Below, piece after piece: positions 7,903 through 17,626 of a stretch of DNA of 54,785 nucleotides (position 1 is its first letter; each line of letters begins with the position of its first letter). The notes below the pieces were generated by a model. It was not told the DNA's origin. It did not search any database and saw only the letters and a list, made by a program, of their open reading frames with translations. The stretch lies in NCBI GenBank assembly GCA_003331265.1, contig QOPV01000007.1, positions 1-54,785 on the forward strand. Direction: 5' to 3'. Made by a program: the position numbers and the translations under genes. Origin of the DNA: Cryomorphaceae bacterium (lineage in GTDB: Bacteria > Bacteroidota > Bacteroidia > Flavobacteriales > Flavobacteriaceae).

Positions 7903-8913
7903 TTAAATCTTAGCTGATTTCACAGTTTTAATTATTCTTCCAGCAATTTTATATGGATCACCATTAGAGGCAGGTCTTCTGTCTTCTAACCATCCTTTCC
8001 ATCCTTTTTCAACAGTTATAATAGGAATCCTAATTGATGCTCCTCTGTCAGAAACACCATAACTAAAATCATTGATAGAAGCAGTTTCATGTAAACCAGT
8101 AAGTCTTTGATCATTATCTTGTCCGTAAACATCAATATGTTCTTTAACTACAGATCTAAAAGATTCACAAACAGCTTCATAAGTTTCCTTAGAGGCACAA
8201 GTCCTAAGTAAGGTATTAGAGAAGTTTGCATGCATACCACTTCCGTTCCAATCCCCTTTGATTGGTTTAGGATGATAATCAATATAGTAATTGTATTTCT
8301 CTGTTAAACGATCTAATAAATAACGTGCAATCCATATTTCATCCCCTGCTTTTTTTGCTCCTTTAGCAAATAATTGAAATTCCCATTGACCACTAGCAAC
8401 TTCCTGATTGATTCCTTCAAAATTAAGACCAGCTTGAATACATTGATCAGCATGTTCCTCGACTAAATCGCGACCATGTGTGTTTTTACCTCCAACCGAG
8501 CAATAGTACATACCTTGTGGACCAGGATAACCCCCGATTGGGAACCCTAATGGTAATTGTGTATCGCAATCCATAATGAAATATTCTTGCTCAAAACCAA
8601 ACCAAAAATCATTATCATCATCATCAATTGAAGATCTACCATTTGATTCGTGTGGGGAGCCGTCAGCATTTAACACTTCTGTCATTACCAAGAATCCGTT
8701 AATTCTATCAGGGTCTGGATATATTGCTACTGGTTTTAACAAACAGTCTGAAGAACCTCCTTCGGCTTGCAAAGTAGAAGAACCATCAAATGACCATATT
8801 GGACAATCCTCTAATTTTCCACTAAAGTTTTCTATTACTTTAGTTTTACCTCTCATATTTTGGGTAGGCTTGTAACCGTCTAACCAAATATATTCTAATT
8901 TTGATTTGCTCAT
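7903..8913 (-). CDS. Glutamine synthetase, type II-like (beta-grasp)
   Basis: This 336-residue cytoplasmic enzyme makes glutamine from glutamate, ammonia and ATP. Landmarks are the N-terminal beta-grasp YIWLDGYKPTQNMRGK, then WSFDGSSTLQAEGGSSD, the metal-binding FGFEQEYFI, GPQGMYYCSVGG, the GDWNGSGMHANFS ATP/metal loop and the HETASINDFSYGVSDRG segment with SIRIP. Length and sequence are those of the short, eukaryote-like GSII form and not of the 470-residue GSI. No adenylylation loop is seen. It ends at the shared terminator (7855-7880). It probably uses ammonium brought in by the Amt encoded at 14762-16003. Confidence 0.93.
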   Translation of the reverse strand: MSKSKLEYIWLDGYKPTQNMRGKTKVIENFSGKLEDCPIWSFDGSSTLQAEGGSSDCLLKPVAIYPDPDRINGFLVMTEVLNADGSPHESNGRSSIDDDDNDFWFGFEQEYFIMDCDTQLPLGFPIGGYPGPQGMYYCSVGGKNTHGRDLVEEHADQCIQAGLNFEGINQEVASGQWEFQLFAKGAKKAGDEIWIARYLLDRLTEKYNYYIDYHPKPIKGDWNGSGMHANFSNTLLRTCASKETYEAVCESFRSVVKEHIDVYGQDNDQRLTGLHETASINDFSYGVSDRGASIRIPIITVEKGWKGWLEDRRPASNGDPYKIAGRIIKTVKSAKI

Positions 8914-9163
8914 TGTTTTAAAAAATTTTTTGATTTAAGCATATAAATTTAAAATATAATATTGATTTTTAGAACTTTAAGTATTTAAAACAGGCGATAT
9001 TTATTAACATTTATCAATTACATATTTTTTAATATATAAATATTTTTTTTTAATAATTTTTTGATTAAATAAATGAGTTTTTTATAATTTTTGAAATCTT
9101 TTTTTGAGATATTAATTTTAAATGTGTTTTTTAAAATAAATTTTTAATGCTAACCAATACTAT

Positions 9164-9171
9164 TATCTTTG
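9164..9171 (+). promoter_or_regulatory. -7 element TATCTTTG upstream of purM
   Basis: TATCTTTG matches the Bacteroidota -7 consensus TAnnTTTG and lies 11 nt before the ATG at 9183. No good -33 TTTG is seen at the usual spacing. It overlaps the first codons of a longer possible reading frame (ATG 9147), which argues that the real start is 9183. Confidence 0.5.
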
Positions 9172-9182
9172 TAATTATTATT

Positions 9183-10361
9183 ATGGGAACTAAATCTACT
9201 AATCGTTACATGCAAAGAGGCGTATCGTCCGATAAAACGGATGTTCATAATGCAATTAGAAATATTGATAAGGGTCTTTTTCCAAAAGCTTTTTGCAAGA
9301 TAGTTCCTGATACTTTAACCAATGACCCTAATTATTGTCTAGTTATGCATGCAGATGGAGCTGGAACAAAATCATCATTAGCCTATTTATATTGGAAAGA
9401 AACTGGGGATCTGTCGGTTTGGAAAGGAGTTGCACAAGATGCATTAGTTATGAATTTGGATGATTTATTGTGTGTAGGAGTTACTGATAATATTTTATTA
9501 TCCTCCACAATTGGGAGAAATAAAAATCTTATTGATGGTGAAGTTATTAAATCGATAATTGAAGGCACTGAAGAATTGATTGACGAGTTGTCAAGCTATG
9601 GAATTAATATTAAATCCACCGGGGGTGAAACAGCTGATGTTGGAGATTTGGTCAGAACAATTATAGTTGATTCTACCGTTTTGGCTAGGATAAAAAAGTC
9701 AGATTTAATTGATAATTCTAATATTTCACCTGGGGATGTCATAGTTGGCCTTTCATCTTTTGGACAATCTAGTTATGAAAATTCTTATAACGGAGGTATT
9801 GGTAGTAACGGTTTGACTTCTGCCAGACATGATTTATTTCATAAATATTTAATAAATAAATACCCCGAAAGTTTCGATCCTAATGTTCCAGAAGATTTAA
9901 TATACTCAGGATCATTAAAGATCACAGAACCAATTGATGGTTTAGATGTTGATGCCGGAAAATTAGTTCTTTCCCCCACAAGGACATATGCTCCAATTAT
10001 AAAAAAAGTTTTAGAAAAATTTAAATCTAATAAAATTCACGGAATGGTTCATTGTAGTGGAGGAGCACAAACAAAGATCCTTCACTTTATTGATGAGCTA
10101 CATATTATAAAAGATAATTTATTCCCTGTCCCACCATTATTTAAATTAATAAAAAAAGAATCTGGAACTTCTTGGAAAGAAATGTATAAGGTGTTTAATA
10201 TGGGCCACAGAATGGAATTGTATGTTTCAAAAGATTGTTCAGATGAAATAATAAATATCTCTAAATCATTTGGAGTAGAAGCTAAGATTATTGGTAGGGT
10301 TGAGGACAGTAACAAAAAAAAATTATCTATTATTTCTGAAAACGGTAGTTATTTCTACTAA
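9183..10361 (+). CDS. purM: Phosphoribosylformylglycinamidine cyclo-ligase (AIR synthetase)
   Basis: This enzyme closes the imidazole ring in purine synthesis, converting FGAM and ATP to AIR. I start it at the second Met (MGTKSTNRYMQRGVSS), giving 392 residues. The 12 extra residues from ATG 9147 are hydrophobic (TIIFVIII) and would cover a -7 promoter element. Landmarks are RGVSSDKTDVHNAI, the substrate loop MHADGAGTKSSLA, QDALVMNLDDLLC, GGETADVGD and SPTRTYAPI. The length (about 390, against 345 in E. coli) and these motifs are those of the Bacteroidota form. The gene runs toward prfA and pyrF on the same strand with short gaps. Confidence 0.9.
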   Translation: MGTKSTNRYMQRGVSSDKTDVHNAIRNIDKGLFPKAFCKIVPDTLTNDPNYCLVMHADGAGTKSSLAYLYWKETGDLSVWKGVAQDALVMNLDDLLCVGVTDNILLSSTIGRNKNLIDGEVIKSIIEGTEELIDELSSYGINIKSTGGETADVGDLVRTIIVDSTVLARIKKSDLIDNSNISPGDVIVGLSSFGQSSYENSYNGGIGSNGLTSARHDLFHKYLINKYPESFDPNVPEDLIYSGSLKITEPIDGLDVDAGKLVLSPTRTYAPIIKKVLEKFKSNKIHGMVHCSGGAQTKILHFIDELHIIKDNLFPVPPLFKLIKKESGTSWKEMYKVFNMGHRMELYVSKDCSDEIINISKSFGVEAKIIGRVEDSNKKKLSIISENGSYFY

Positions 10362-10412
10362 ATTATCCTTGAATAAAAATATCGTAAATTTGGTATATAA
10401 TATTTGTAATAA

Positions 10413-11492
10413 ATGTTAGATAAATTAAATATTGTTCAACAGAGGTTTAATGAGATATCAGATCTAATTATTCAACCAAATATAATTAGTGATCAAAAAC
10501 GATATATTAAATTAAACAAGGAGTATAAAGAGTTTGGTTTAATTGTAGAAAAGAAAAAACTATATGAAGAACTTCTTTCCAATATTAGTGAAGCTAAAGA
10601 AATTTGCAAAAATGAAGATGATAAAGAAATGATTGAAATGGCTTCATTGCAATTAATTGAATCTAAAGAAAAAATCACAAAATTAGAGGATGAAATCAAA
10701 TTTTTATTAATTCCAAAAGACCCTGATGATTCTAAAAATGTCGTTATAGAACTAAGAGCAGGAACTGGAGGAGATGAGGCAAGTATTTTTGCTGGAGACC
10801 TATTTAGAATGTATACAAAGTTTTGTGAGGGTAATAAGTGGAATGTTAGTTTAGTTGATTCCAGCCCAGGAACCTCAGGTGGTTATAAAGAAATTATTTT
10901 TGAGGTTTCTGGTAATGATGATATCTACGGTTTACTAAAATTCGAATCTGGTGTTCATCGTGTTCAAAGAGTGCCTCAAACTGAAACTCAAGGGAGAGTA
11001 CATACTTCAGCTGCAACTGTAATGGTTTTACCAGAGGCCGAAGAATTTGACGTAGAAGTTAACATGAATGATGTTAGGATAGACTACTTTTGTTCATCTG
11101 GACCAGGGGGACAATCAGTAAATACAACTTACTCTGCAGTCAGGTTGACACACACTCCGACAGGGATTGTTGCACAGTGCCAAGATCAAAAATCTCAACA
11201 TAAAAATAAAGATAAGGCTCTTAAAGTATTAAGATCGCGATTATATGAATTAGAATTGAGTAAAAAGCTTGAAGCAGATTCATTGAAAAGAAACTCAATG
11301 GTTTCTTCTGGAGATAGATCAGCTAAAATACGAACTTATAACTACCCACAAGGAAGAGTTACTGATCATAGAATTGGGTTAACTTTATATGATCTTCAGA
11401 ATATTATAAATGGAGATATTCAAAAAATAATTGATGAATTAAAACTGGTTCAAAATACTGAAATGCTTAAAAATTCAGAAGAAGTTTTTTAA
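10413..11492 (+). CDS. prfA: Peptide chain release factor 1
   Basis: This 359-residue class I release factor ends translation at UAA and UAG. The catalytic GGQ is at 232-234 (GPGGQSVNT), the codon-recognition P-x-T is PQT at 188-190 (RVPQTETQG), and domain I holds a long coiled helix (about 1-95). [14 protein letters not shown] near 118-130 is family-typical. It sits 51 nt after purM and 2 nt before pyrF, so prfA and pyrF are probably one transcript. Confidence 0.96.
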   Translation: MLDKLNIVQQRFNEISDLIIQPNIISDQKRYIKLNKEYKEFGLIVEKKKLYEELLSNISEAKEICKNEDDKEMIEMASLQLIESKEKITKLEDEIKFLLIPKDPDDSKNVVIELRAGTGGDEASIFAGDLFRMYTKFCEGNKWNVSLVDSSPGTSGGYKEIIFEVSGNDDIYGLLKFESGVHRVQRVPQTETQGRVHTSAATVMVLPEAEEFDVEVNMNDVRIDYFCSSGPGGQSVNTTYSAVRLTHTPTGIVAQCQDQKSQHKNKDKALKVLRSRLYELELSKKLEADSLKRNSMVSSGDRSAKIRTYNYPQGRVTDHRIGLTLYDLQNIINGDIQKIIDELKLVQNTEMLKNSEEVF

Positions 11493-11494
11493 TT

Positions 11495-12319
11495 ATGGAT
11501 TTAAATAAATTAATTAATGAAATTAAAAACAAAAAATCTTTTTTATGTCTAGGATTAGATTCAGACCTTTCTAAAATTCCTGCATTTTTATTAAAAAATA
11601 ATGATCCAATTTTTAGCTTCAATAAAGCCTTAGTTGATTGTTTACATGAATTTATTGTAGCCATTAAAATTAATACTGCTTTCTACGAGGAAAACGGCTC
11701 ACAGGGTTGGTCTACATTAGAAAAGACTATAAATTATATAAACTTAAAATATCCAGATTTATTTACCATAGCTGATGCTAAAAGAGGGGATATTGGGAAT
11801 ACCTCCGATAAATATGCTAAAGCTTTTTTTAAAAATCTATCATTTGATTCTGTTACTGTTTCTCCATACATGGGTAGTGATTCAGTAGAACCGTTTTTAA
11901 AATATAAAAACAAACATACTATTTTGTTAGGTCTTACCTCTAATAATGGAAGTAAAGACTTTCAAATTTCCTCCTCTGATAGAAACAGTCTTTTTAGAAG
12001 AGTTTTGGAGAAATCTAAAAAATGGAAAGGTTCAGGTAATTTGATGTATGTTGTTGGTGCTACCAAATCAGACCATTTAAAAGAAATTAGATCAATTATT
12101 CCAGATAGTTTTTTATTAGTTCCAGGTTTTGGTGCTCAGGGTGGAGATTTAAAAGAAACTTTTGAAAATGGAGTTAATAAAAATATTGGTTTGTTAATTA
12201 ATTCATCAAGATCAATTATATATGCTGGAAATGGAGATGATTATTTAGATAAATCTTTACAAGTAGTAAAAGCTTATCAATTAGAAATGAATGATTTATT
12301 AAATTCTTTAGATGATTAG
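11495..12319 (+). CDS. pyrF: Orotidine 5'-phosphate decarboxylase
   Basis: This 274-residue TIM-barrel enzyme makes UMP from OMP, the last step of pyrimidine synthesis. The catalytic D-x-K-x-x-D is DAKRGD at 94-99 (Lys96). The N-terminal LCLGLDSDLSKIP and the C-terminal phosphate-binding PGFGAQGGD match the longer bacterial subgroup (about 270 residues) and not the 230-residue E. coli form. It follows prfA by 2 nt and overlaps the next gene by 8 nt. A second pyrimidine gene, pyrD, lies at 49483. Confidence 0.94.
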   Translation: MDLNKLINEIKNKKSFLCLGLDSDLSKIPAFLLKNNDPIFSFNKALVDCLHEFIVAIKINTAFYEENGSQGWSTLEKTINYINLKYPDLFTIADAKRGDIGNTSDKYAKAFFKNLSFDSVTVSPYMGSDSVEPFLKYKNKHTILLGLTSNNGSKDFQISSSDRNSLFRRVLEKSKKWKGSGNLMYVVGATKSDHLKEIRSIIPDSFLLVPGFGAQGGDLKETFENGVNKNIGLLINSSRSIIYAGNGDDYLDKSLQVVKAYQLEMNDLLNSLDD

Positions 12320-13097
12320 TTATAGTATTTATAAAAATACTAGTTCAGATCAATGGGTGACTTTTGTACATGGAGCAGGAGGAAGTTCTTCTATTTGGTT
12401 TAAACAGATTAGAGATTTCAAAAAGTATTTTAATATCCTTTTATTAGATCTTAGAGGCCATGGAAAATCAAATTTCAATATTAGTAATGCTTTTGAAAAA
12501 AAATATACATTTTCTTCAATTTCTGATGATATTATTCAAGTTTTAAGAAAAGAAAAAATTAAAAACTCACATTTTGTTGGAGTTTCTCTGGGAACAATTT
12601 TAATTAGACATATCGCTGAATTTTACCCAAAAATGGTAAAAAGTATGATAATGGGAGGGGCTATTATGAAATTAAATTTAAGATCAAGGTTTTTGATAAG
12701 AATAAGTTCTCTATTTAAATCTATAGTTCCCTACATATGGATTTATAAAATATTTGCTTTTATAATAATGCCTTATGAAAACCATAAAGAATCAAGAATT
12801 CTTTTTATAAATGAAGCAAGAAGGTTATATCAAAAAGAATTTTTAAGATGGTTCAAGCTTACATCAGAAATAAATCCAATATTAAAACTTTTTAGACAGG
12901 TTCAGCTATCGATTCCGACTCTTTATGTTATGGGTGCAGAAGATTATATGTTTTTAGAGTCTATAAAAGTACTGACTAAAGAACACAAGAATTCAAAGCT
13001 TTTAGTTGTTCCAGATTGTGGTCATGTAGTAAATGTTGAGAAACCTATATTTTTTAATAAACAGACAATTTCCTTTTTAAATTCTCTAAAAAAATAG
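12312..13097 (+). CDS. Alpha/beta hydrolase
   Basis: This 261-residue cytoplasmic protein has the alpha/beta hydrolase fold. The oxyanion loop is VHGAGGSSSIWF near 19-30, the nucleophile elbow G-V-S-L-G has Ser92, an Asp follows in YVMGAEDYMF, and the catalytic His is in CGHVVNVEKP near the end. A DLRGHGKS segment (46-53) is typical of esterase- or MenH-like members. The substrate cannot be told from sequence. Its start overlaps pyrF by 8 nt, so it is translated from the same message. It ends 3 nt from the convergent amidohydrolase. Confidence 0.85.
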   Translation: MISYSIYKNTSSDQWVTFVHGAGGSSSIWFKQIRDFKKYFNILLLDLRGHGKSNFNISNAFEKKYTFSSISDDIIQVLRKEKIKNSHFVGVSLGTILIRHIAEFYPKMVKSMIMGGAIMKLNLRSRFLIRISSLFKSIVPYIWIYKIFAFIIMPYENHKESRILFINEARRLYQKEFLRWFKLTSEINPILKLFRQVQLSIPTLYVMGAEDYMFLESIKVLTKEHKNSKLLVVPDCGHVVNVEKPIFFNKQTISFLNSLKK

Positions 13098-13100
13098 ACT

Positions 13101-14660
13101 TTATAAACCAGGCTGTTTTATTTCAAAACCTTCTTTTATTTTTGCGTCAGAAACCATTTCTTTTACATTTCTTAAAAGTTCTTTAGAATCATAAATAATT
13201 CCATCTTTAATGGTGTATTTAACACCTCCTACTCTTACAACTTCATTTTTTTGATTTAATTTAATTGCTCCAGTTCCATACAGAACTTTTAAGTTTTCTA
13301 ATGGATTTTCTTCAATTATTACAAAATCAGCTAGTTTTCCTATTTCAACAGATCCAATTATGTTTTGGGCACCTAAAGCTTCAGCACCATTTAAAGTTGC
13401 AGCTTTGATTACTTCTAAGGGGTGAAAACCAGCTTCTCTTAAAAGTTCTAATTCTCTTATATAAGCAAAACCATATAGTTGATAAATGAATCCTGAATCA
13501 GAACCAGTTGTAATCCTTCCTCCTCTATTTTTATATTCATTAATAAATGTCATCCAAAGTTTATAATTATTTTTCCATTCAACTTCTTGTTCGGTTCCCC
13601 AATAATGCCAATATGATCCATGAGATATTTTACTTGGTTCATAAAATTTCCACAGAGATGGTAAAGTATAATCTTCATGCCATTCTGCTCTCCTAGCTCG
13701 GTGTAAATCACGACTAGCCTCGTATATATTAAAGGTTGGATCAATTGTAAAGTCTAAATCTATTAATTCATTCATTACATTATTCCAATGATCCGAATAT
13801 GGTTTGGCAGCTTGTCGCCATAGTTTTCCTGCTTCTTCAAAACGATGCTGTTCATTCTGATAATTATAATTTGGAGGATAGTTTTGTATCGTTCTATCTG
13901 AAAAAAGTGCTTCAGGAAGTCCATACCAATGTTCCATACTAGTTAAGCCTGCTCTAGCCGAATGTAATACATTCCATCTTGCAACATTTAATTGAGCATG
14001 ATGACATGCAGACCTTAGTCCTAATTTTTTATTTTCATCCAATGCTGCTTTCATTATTTCAGGTGATGCTCCAAAAAACTTAATCCCATCCGCTCCTTTT
14101 TTCGCATTATCTCTAACCCACTCTCTAGCTTCATTGGGTGTGTTTATATTACTTCCGGATCCAAAACCAGTATAAGAAAAAATTCTTGGAGCTATAATGG
14201 AGTTTTTATTACTTTTATTTTTAAGATTTAGAGTGAATTCAGGTCCTCTTCCACTAGGCTCTCTTATAGTTGTAATTCCGTGGGCAAGCCATAACTTAAA
14301 AACATAGTCTGGTTCTGCACCTTGAGATTTACCACCTATATGACCATGCATATCGATAAAACCAGGTAAAAGATACATGCCATTACAGTCAATTTCTTTT
14401 CCATTTTTTTCTAAAACAGGACCATTCCTTCTTTTAGTTATTCCTGGATAACCAACGGTTTGAATTTTAGTAATCACATTATTTCTAACCTCAATATCAA
14501 CAGGTCCAATAGGGGGGGATCCATTTCCGTTTATCAAAGTAACACCTCTTATAATTAATTGTTCAAAAGGTCCTTGACTTATTTCTTGAGAATTTATGTA
14601 AAAAAACTGCATTATGAAAAAAAATATACATAGCAGTTTTGGAAAAAATATTTTTTTCAT
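13101..14660 (-). CDS. Secreted metal-dependent amidohydrolase
   Basis: This 519-residue protein has a signal peptide (about 1-25, YINSQ) and the composite-domain amidohydrolase layout. The metal-binding H-x-H is in GFIDMHGHIGG near 98-108, a candidate bridging lysine is in GADGIKFFG, the histidines are in ACHHAQL and SMEHWYGL, and the aspartate is in TTGSDSGF. The C-terminal ALGAQNIIGSVEIGKLADFVIIEENPL closes the beta-sandwich, as in imidazolonepropionase- and dipeptidase-like relatives. The substrate is unknown, with peptides or cyclic amides the usual range. The enzyme is probably periplasmic. It is monocistronic, isolated from amt by a terminator at 14708-14738. Confidence 0.85.
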   Translation of the reverse strand: MKKIFFPKLLCIFFFIMQFFYINSQEISQGPFEQLIIRGVTLINGNGSPPIGPVDIEVRNNVITKIQTVGYPGITKRRNGPVLEKNGKEIDCNGMYLLPGFIDMHGHIGGKSQGAEPDYVFKLWLAHGITTIREPSGRGPEFTLNLKNKSNKNSIIAPRIFSYTGFGSGSNINTPNEAREWVRDNAKKGADGIKFFGASPEIMKAALDENKKLGLRSACHHAQLNVARWNVLHSARAGLTSMEHWYGLPEALFSDRTIQNYPPNYNYQNEQHRFEEAGKLWRQAAKPYSDHWNNVMNELIDLDFTIDPTFNIYEASRDLHRARRAEWHEDYTLPSLWKFYEPSKISHGSYWHYWGTEQEVEWKNNYKLWMTFINEYKNRGGRITTGSDSGFIYQLYGFAYIRELELLREAGFHPLEVIKAATLNGAEALGAQNIIGSVEIGKLADFVIIEENPLENLKVLYGTGAIKLNQKNEVVRVGGVKYTIKDGIIYDSKELLRNVKEMVSDAKIKEGFEIKQPGL

Positions 14661-14707
14661 AAAACTTATTTTATTTATGAAAATAGTTATAATTATTCAT
14701 TAAAAGA

Positions 14708-14738
14708 AAAAGCCCGATTCATTACAAATCGAGCTTTT
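14708..14738. terminator. Terminator between amt and the amidohydrolase
   Basis: AAAAGC-C-CGATT (14708-14719) pairs with AATCG-A-GCTTTT (14727-14738), 11 pairs with one C/A mismatch, around a 7-nt loop. Read on the minus strand it ends in a T run and lies about 25 nt after the amt stop, closing the porin-PII-amt operon. Confidence 0.82.
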
Positions 14739-14761
14739 AAAACCAACACAACAATTACTTT

Positions 14762-16003
14762 TTAATTTATAGAGAAGTCCCCATAAGCTCTTGTTCCATG
14801 TTCTGCAATATCAAGTCCATCTTCCTCTTCTTTTTCATCTACTCTTAAGCCTGTGATTGATTTTACAATTAAAGTAATTATAGTACCACCCACAACACAG
14901 AAAACTCCAGCAATAAAAACACATGCCGCTTGAACCATAAACTGGTCAAATCCTGCCATTTCTCCAAAAATACCAACGGCTAGGGTTCCCCAAATTCCAC
15001 AAAATAAATGAACAGGAATTGCCCCCACAGGATCATCTAACTTACATTTATCTAAAATTGCTACACCTGCAACAACTATAGGTCCAGCAATGGCTCCTAT
15101 TAATATAGCTGACATTGGAAGCATTTGATCTGCACCTGCTGTTATTCCAACAAGTCCTCCTAATACTCCGTTCATAAACATAGTCAAGTCTAGATTATTA
15201 TAAGCTATTTTTGATGTTAAAGCTGCAGAAATTCCACCTGCGGCTGCTGCTAAGCATGTGGTGACTAATGTTAACGAGGTTAAAGCTGGATCAGCTGAAA
15301 GTACTGAACCTCCATTGAATCCAAACCAACCTAACCATAAGATTAGAACTCCAGCGGCAGAGAGGGGAATATTTGATCCAGTTATTGCTAAAGGCTTACC
15401 ATCAGAATCAAACTTTCCTTTTCTAGCTCCTAGAAAGTAAATTACAACAAGTGCACCCCATCCACCTACAGAATGTACGAGAGTAGAACCTGCAAAATCA
15501 TAAAAACCTAAATCTTCAGAAATAAATGTGCTAAAGAATCCACCTCCCCATTGCCATGATCCAACAATTGGGTAAACTATAGATACATATAAAAAGGCAA
15601 TAAGCATAAAGGCTGAAATTTTAATTCTCTCAGCGACAGCTCCAGAGATTATAGTAGCTGCAGTTGCTGCAAACATTCCTTGGAAAAGAAAGTCAGTCCA
15701 ATATGTGTAACCTCCGTCAGCATAGGTTAATTGATCGTAATCAACACCGGGGTCTAAACCTGGTCCTGCAAATCCTAGAATACCGTCAATAATTCCAAAT
15801 TCACCTGGATACATAATATTAAATCCGAAACCACAATAGACAAGTAGTCCCATTGTTATTACAAAGAAATTTTTAAATAAAATATTTATAGTATTTTTTT
15901 GTCTAGTTAAGCCAATTTCAAGAAATGAAAAGCCTAAGTGCATAAAAAATACAAGTGCTGTACAGATCATCATCCATACGTTGTTTGATGTTAATAATTC
16001 CAT
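14762..16003 (-). CDS. amt: Ammonium transporter
   Basis: This 413-residue inner-membrane Amt/Rh-family channel has about 11 membrane segments. Landmarks are FMHLGFSFLEIGLTRQKN near the N-terminus, the signature stretch around DFAGSTLVHSVGGWGALV (first pore His), LWLGWFGFNGGS and the second pore His in AIPVHLFCGIWGTLAVG. The cytoplasmic tail ends in an acidic segment (EKEEEDGLDIAEHG). It starts 7 nt after the PII gene, the standard Amt-PII pairing in which PII binds the channel and closes it when nitrogen is plentiful. Glutamine synthetase at 7903 would use the ammonium. Confidence 0.95.
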   Translation of the reverse strand: MELLTSNNVWMMICTALVFFMHLGFSFLEIGLTRQKNTINILFKNFFVITMGLLVYCGFGFNIMYPGEFGIIDGILGFAGPGLDPGVDYDQLTYADGGYTYWTDFLFQGMFAATAATIISGAVAERIKISAFMLIAFLYVSIVYPIVGSWQWGGGFFSTFISEDLGFYDFAGSTLVHSVGGWGALVVIYFLGARKGKFDSDGKPLAITGSNIPLSAAGVLILWLGWFGFNGGSVLSADPALTSLTLVTTCLAAAAGGISAALTSKIAYNNLDLTMFMNGVLGGLVGITAGADQMLPMSAILIGAIAGPIVVAGVAILDKCKLDDPVGAIPVHLFCGIWGTLAVGIFGEMAGFDQFMVQAACVFIAGVFCVVGGTIITLIVKSITGLRVDEKEEEDGLDIAEHGTRAYGDFSIN

Positions 16004-16010
16004 AATAATA

Positions 16011-16349
16011 TTAATTTAATGATGTTTTACCAGTTTCTTTTGTTCTAATCCTATATGCTTTTTCAGCTGGAAATACAAATATTTTTCCATCACCAACCTC
16101 ACCGCTGTAAGCAGATTCAAGAATGGCATTTATCGTTTTTTCAACAAATTCGTCTGAAATGACAATAGAAAGATATCTTCGTTGTATATCAGCTGTGCTG
16201 TAAGTAACTCCTCTGTAAACCTGACCTTGTTTTTCGTTTCCGACTCCAGTAACATCCCAGTAGGTAAAGAAATTGACATCTACAGCATGTAGAGCCTCTT
16301 TGACACTCGAAAATTTTGATTTTCGAATAATTGCTTCAATTTTTTTCAT
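16011..16349 (-). CDS. Nitrogen regulatory protein PII
   Basis: This 112-residue PII protein starts MKKIEAIIRKSKFSSVKEAL. Its T-loop segment GNEKQGQVYRGVTY (37-50) places Tyr45 and Tyr50 like Tyr46 and Tyr51 of E. coli GlnB, so the uridylylated residue is conserved. I see no GlnD in the window, and modification is unproven here. Residues 77-92 (ESAYSGEVGDGKIFVF) form the ATP-binding B-loop, and YRIRTKETG the C-loop. The gene is encoded between a porin and amt in one operon, so its main partner is probably the channel (GlnK role). Confidence 0.93.
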   Translation of the reverse strand: MKKIEAIIRKSKFSSVKEALHAVDVNFFTYWDVTGVGNEKQGQVYRGVTYSTADIQRRYLSIVISDEFVEKTINAILESAYSGEVGDGKIFVFPAEKAYRIRTKETGKTSLN

Positions 16350-16369
16350 AATATATTTTTAAATGTTAA

Positions 16370-17056
16370 TTAAAAGCTCATTCCAAAAACTAAGAATGCT
16401 GCTTCACTATCAGGGTTGTAAATAAATGATCCAGAAAGCGGTAAAGAATATTCTTCAGTTATTTTTATGTCTTTTGATCCACCAAAAGATAAATTAACTA
16501 GTCCACTATCTCCACCAGCGTAGAAAGGAGTACTTGCATCTTTATCAGCTCCGAAACCAATTCCAATATCTACCGCTCCTGCTGAAAAACCAGCTTCAAC
16601 ATATAAGGCCTCGGCTTCTGTGAAATACCCTACTGTTAATCCTATTGGACCTAGATCGGCAGAACCAGAGATCTCCATAAAATCACTATCAAACAAACCA
16701 GGAGTAGCTGCACCCAAAGCATCAACATAAAGCCCACTGTTACTTGGGAATGAATAATTAGTTACAGTTAAAGCTAATGGTCCAAAGTCATAAGACACCC
16801 ATAAATCAAGTTCATTTCCACCGCCACTTGCAGTTGTTGGAAAGCTTCCCCAAACACCTCCAGTAAGTGATCCTGAACCAAGCTCCATCCATGGTTGAAT
16901 GTGAGCTCCAGAACCAAACTGTGTTCCTCTCCAGACATATGAACTTACCAAATCAGCTCCAAAATCTTGAGCTTGTAAGTTGGAAGTGTTGAGCGTGGTG
17001 AACACCATTGCTAGGATAAATGAAATACTAAAGATTTCTTTTTTGAATTTTTTCAT
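16370..17056 (-). CDS. Outer-membrane porin-like protein (TorF/Gcw_chp type)
   Basis: This 228-residue protein has a signal peptide (about 1-29, NLQAQ) and the start DFGADLVSSYVWRGTQFG typical of the Gcw_chp/TorF putative porins. Short beta strands with Gly and aromatic residues follow, with a final Phe (VFGMSF). Length suggests a barrel of about 10-12 strands. It is the first gene of the porin-PII-amt operon, so its likely role is to let ammonium or small nitrogen compounds cross the outer membrane. That role is inferred from operon position. Surface loops rich in Asp, Ser and Gly look unspecific. Confidence 0.8.
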   Translation of the reverse strand: MKKFKKEIFSISFILAMVFTTLNTSNLQAQDFGADLVSSYVWRGTQFGSGAHIQPWMELGSGSLTGGVWGSFPTTASGGGNELDLWVSYDFGPLALTVTNYSFPSNSGLYVDALGAATPGLFDSDFMEISGSADLGPIGLTVGYFTEAEALYVEAGFSAGAVDIGIGFGADKDASTPFYAGGDSGLVNLSFGGSKDIKITEEYSLPLSGSFIYNPDSEAAFLVFGMSF

Positions 17057-17260
17057 AATTTTTTAATTTTAATTAGTTAATGTTAATTTTTATTTAATAA
17101 TTCGCATCAAATTTAAATAAATGATAAATTAATCTCATTATAAAAATGATATTAACTAACATTATTATGAATTTAATAATTTAGAAACATTAAATTTTTG
17201 GCTTTAAAAAAAAAGAGGGGTTAAAATTATTAATTTACACTATCTGAAAAAATTCAAATT

Positions 17261-17626
17261 TTATTTTGAGAAGTATAATCCTAGAAAAACAGCTCCTAAT
17301 CCTAAAAAAAGAGATAAAAAAGTATAGAACAAAAACTGAGTAAAATCCCCAGCTTTTATCATTGAAATATTTTCGTAAGCAAAAGTAGAAAACGTAGTTA
17401 AACCTCCACAAAATCCTGTAGCTAGAAGTAGAGTTTGAGGAGAATTAAGATGATCGTTTTTTATTGCATAACCCAAAATTATTCCTAAAATAAAACATCC
17501 AATTATATTTGATAACAAAGTAGGGTGAGGAAATTTTGAGATGTTTTGAAAGGGTATCTGAGATAATAGAAATCTAAATCCACTTCCTAATCCTCCACCT
17601 ATAAATACTAATAAAAATTGCTTCAT
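17261..17626 (-). CDS. crcB: Fluoride-specific ion channel
   Basis: This 121-residue membrane protein has four hydrophobic helices. Family markers are GGGLGSGFRFLLSQ near residues 10-23, the pore asparagine in LLSNIIGCFILG near 38-49 and GFCGGLTTFSTFAYE near 72-86, with the phenylalanine/threonine track of Fluc channels. It exports toxic fluoride as a dimer. Its start overlaps the stop of a 62-residue membrane protein by 4 nt. I saw no crcB fluoride riboswitch in the upstream sequence. Confidence 0.94.
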   Translation of the reverse strand: MKQFLLVFIGGGLGSGFRFLLSQIPFQNISKFPHPTLLSNIIGCFILGIILGYAIKNDHLNSPQTLLLATGFCGGLTTFSTFAYENISMIKAGDFTQFLFYTFLSLFLGLGAVFLGLYFSK

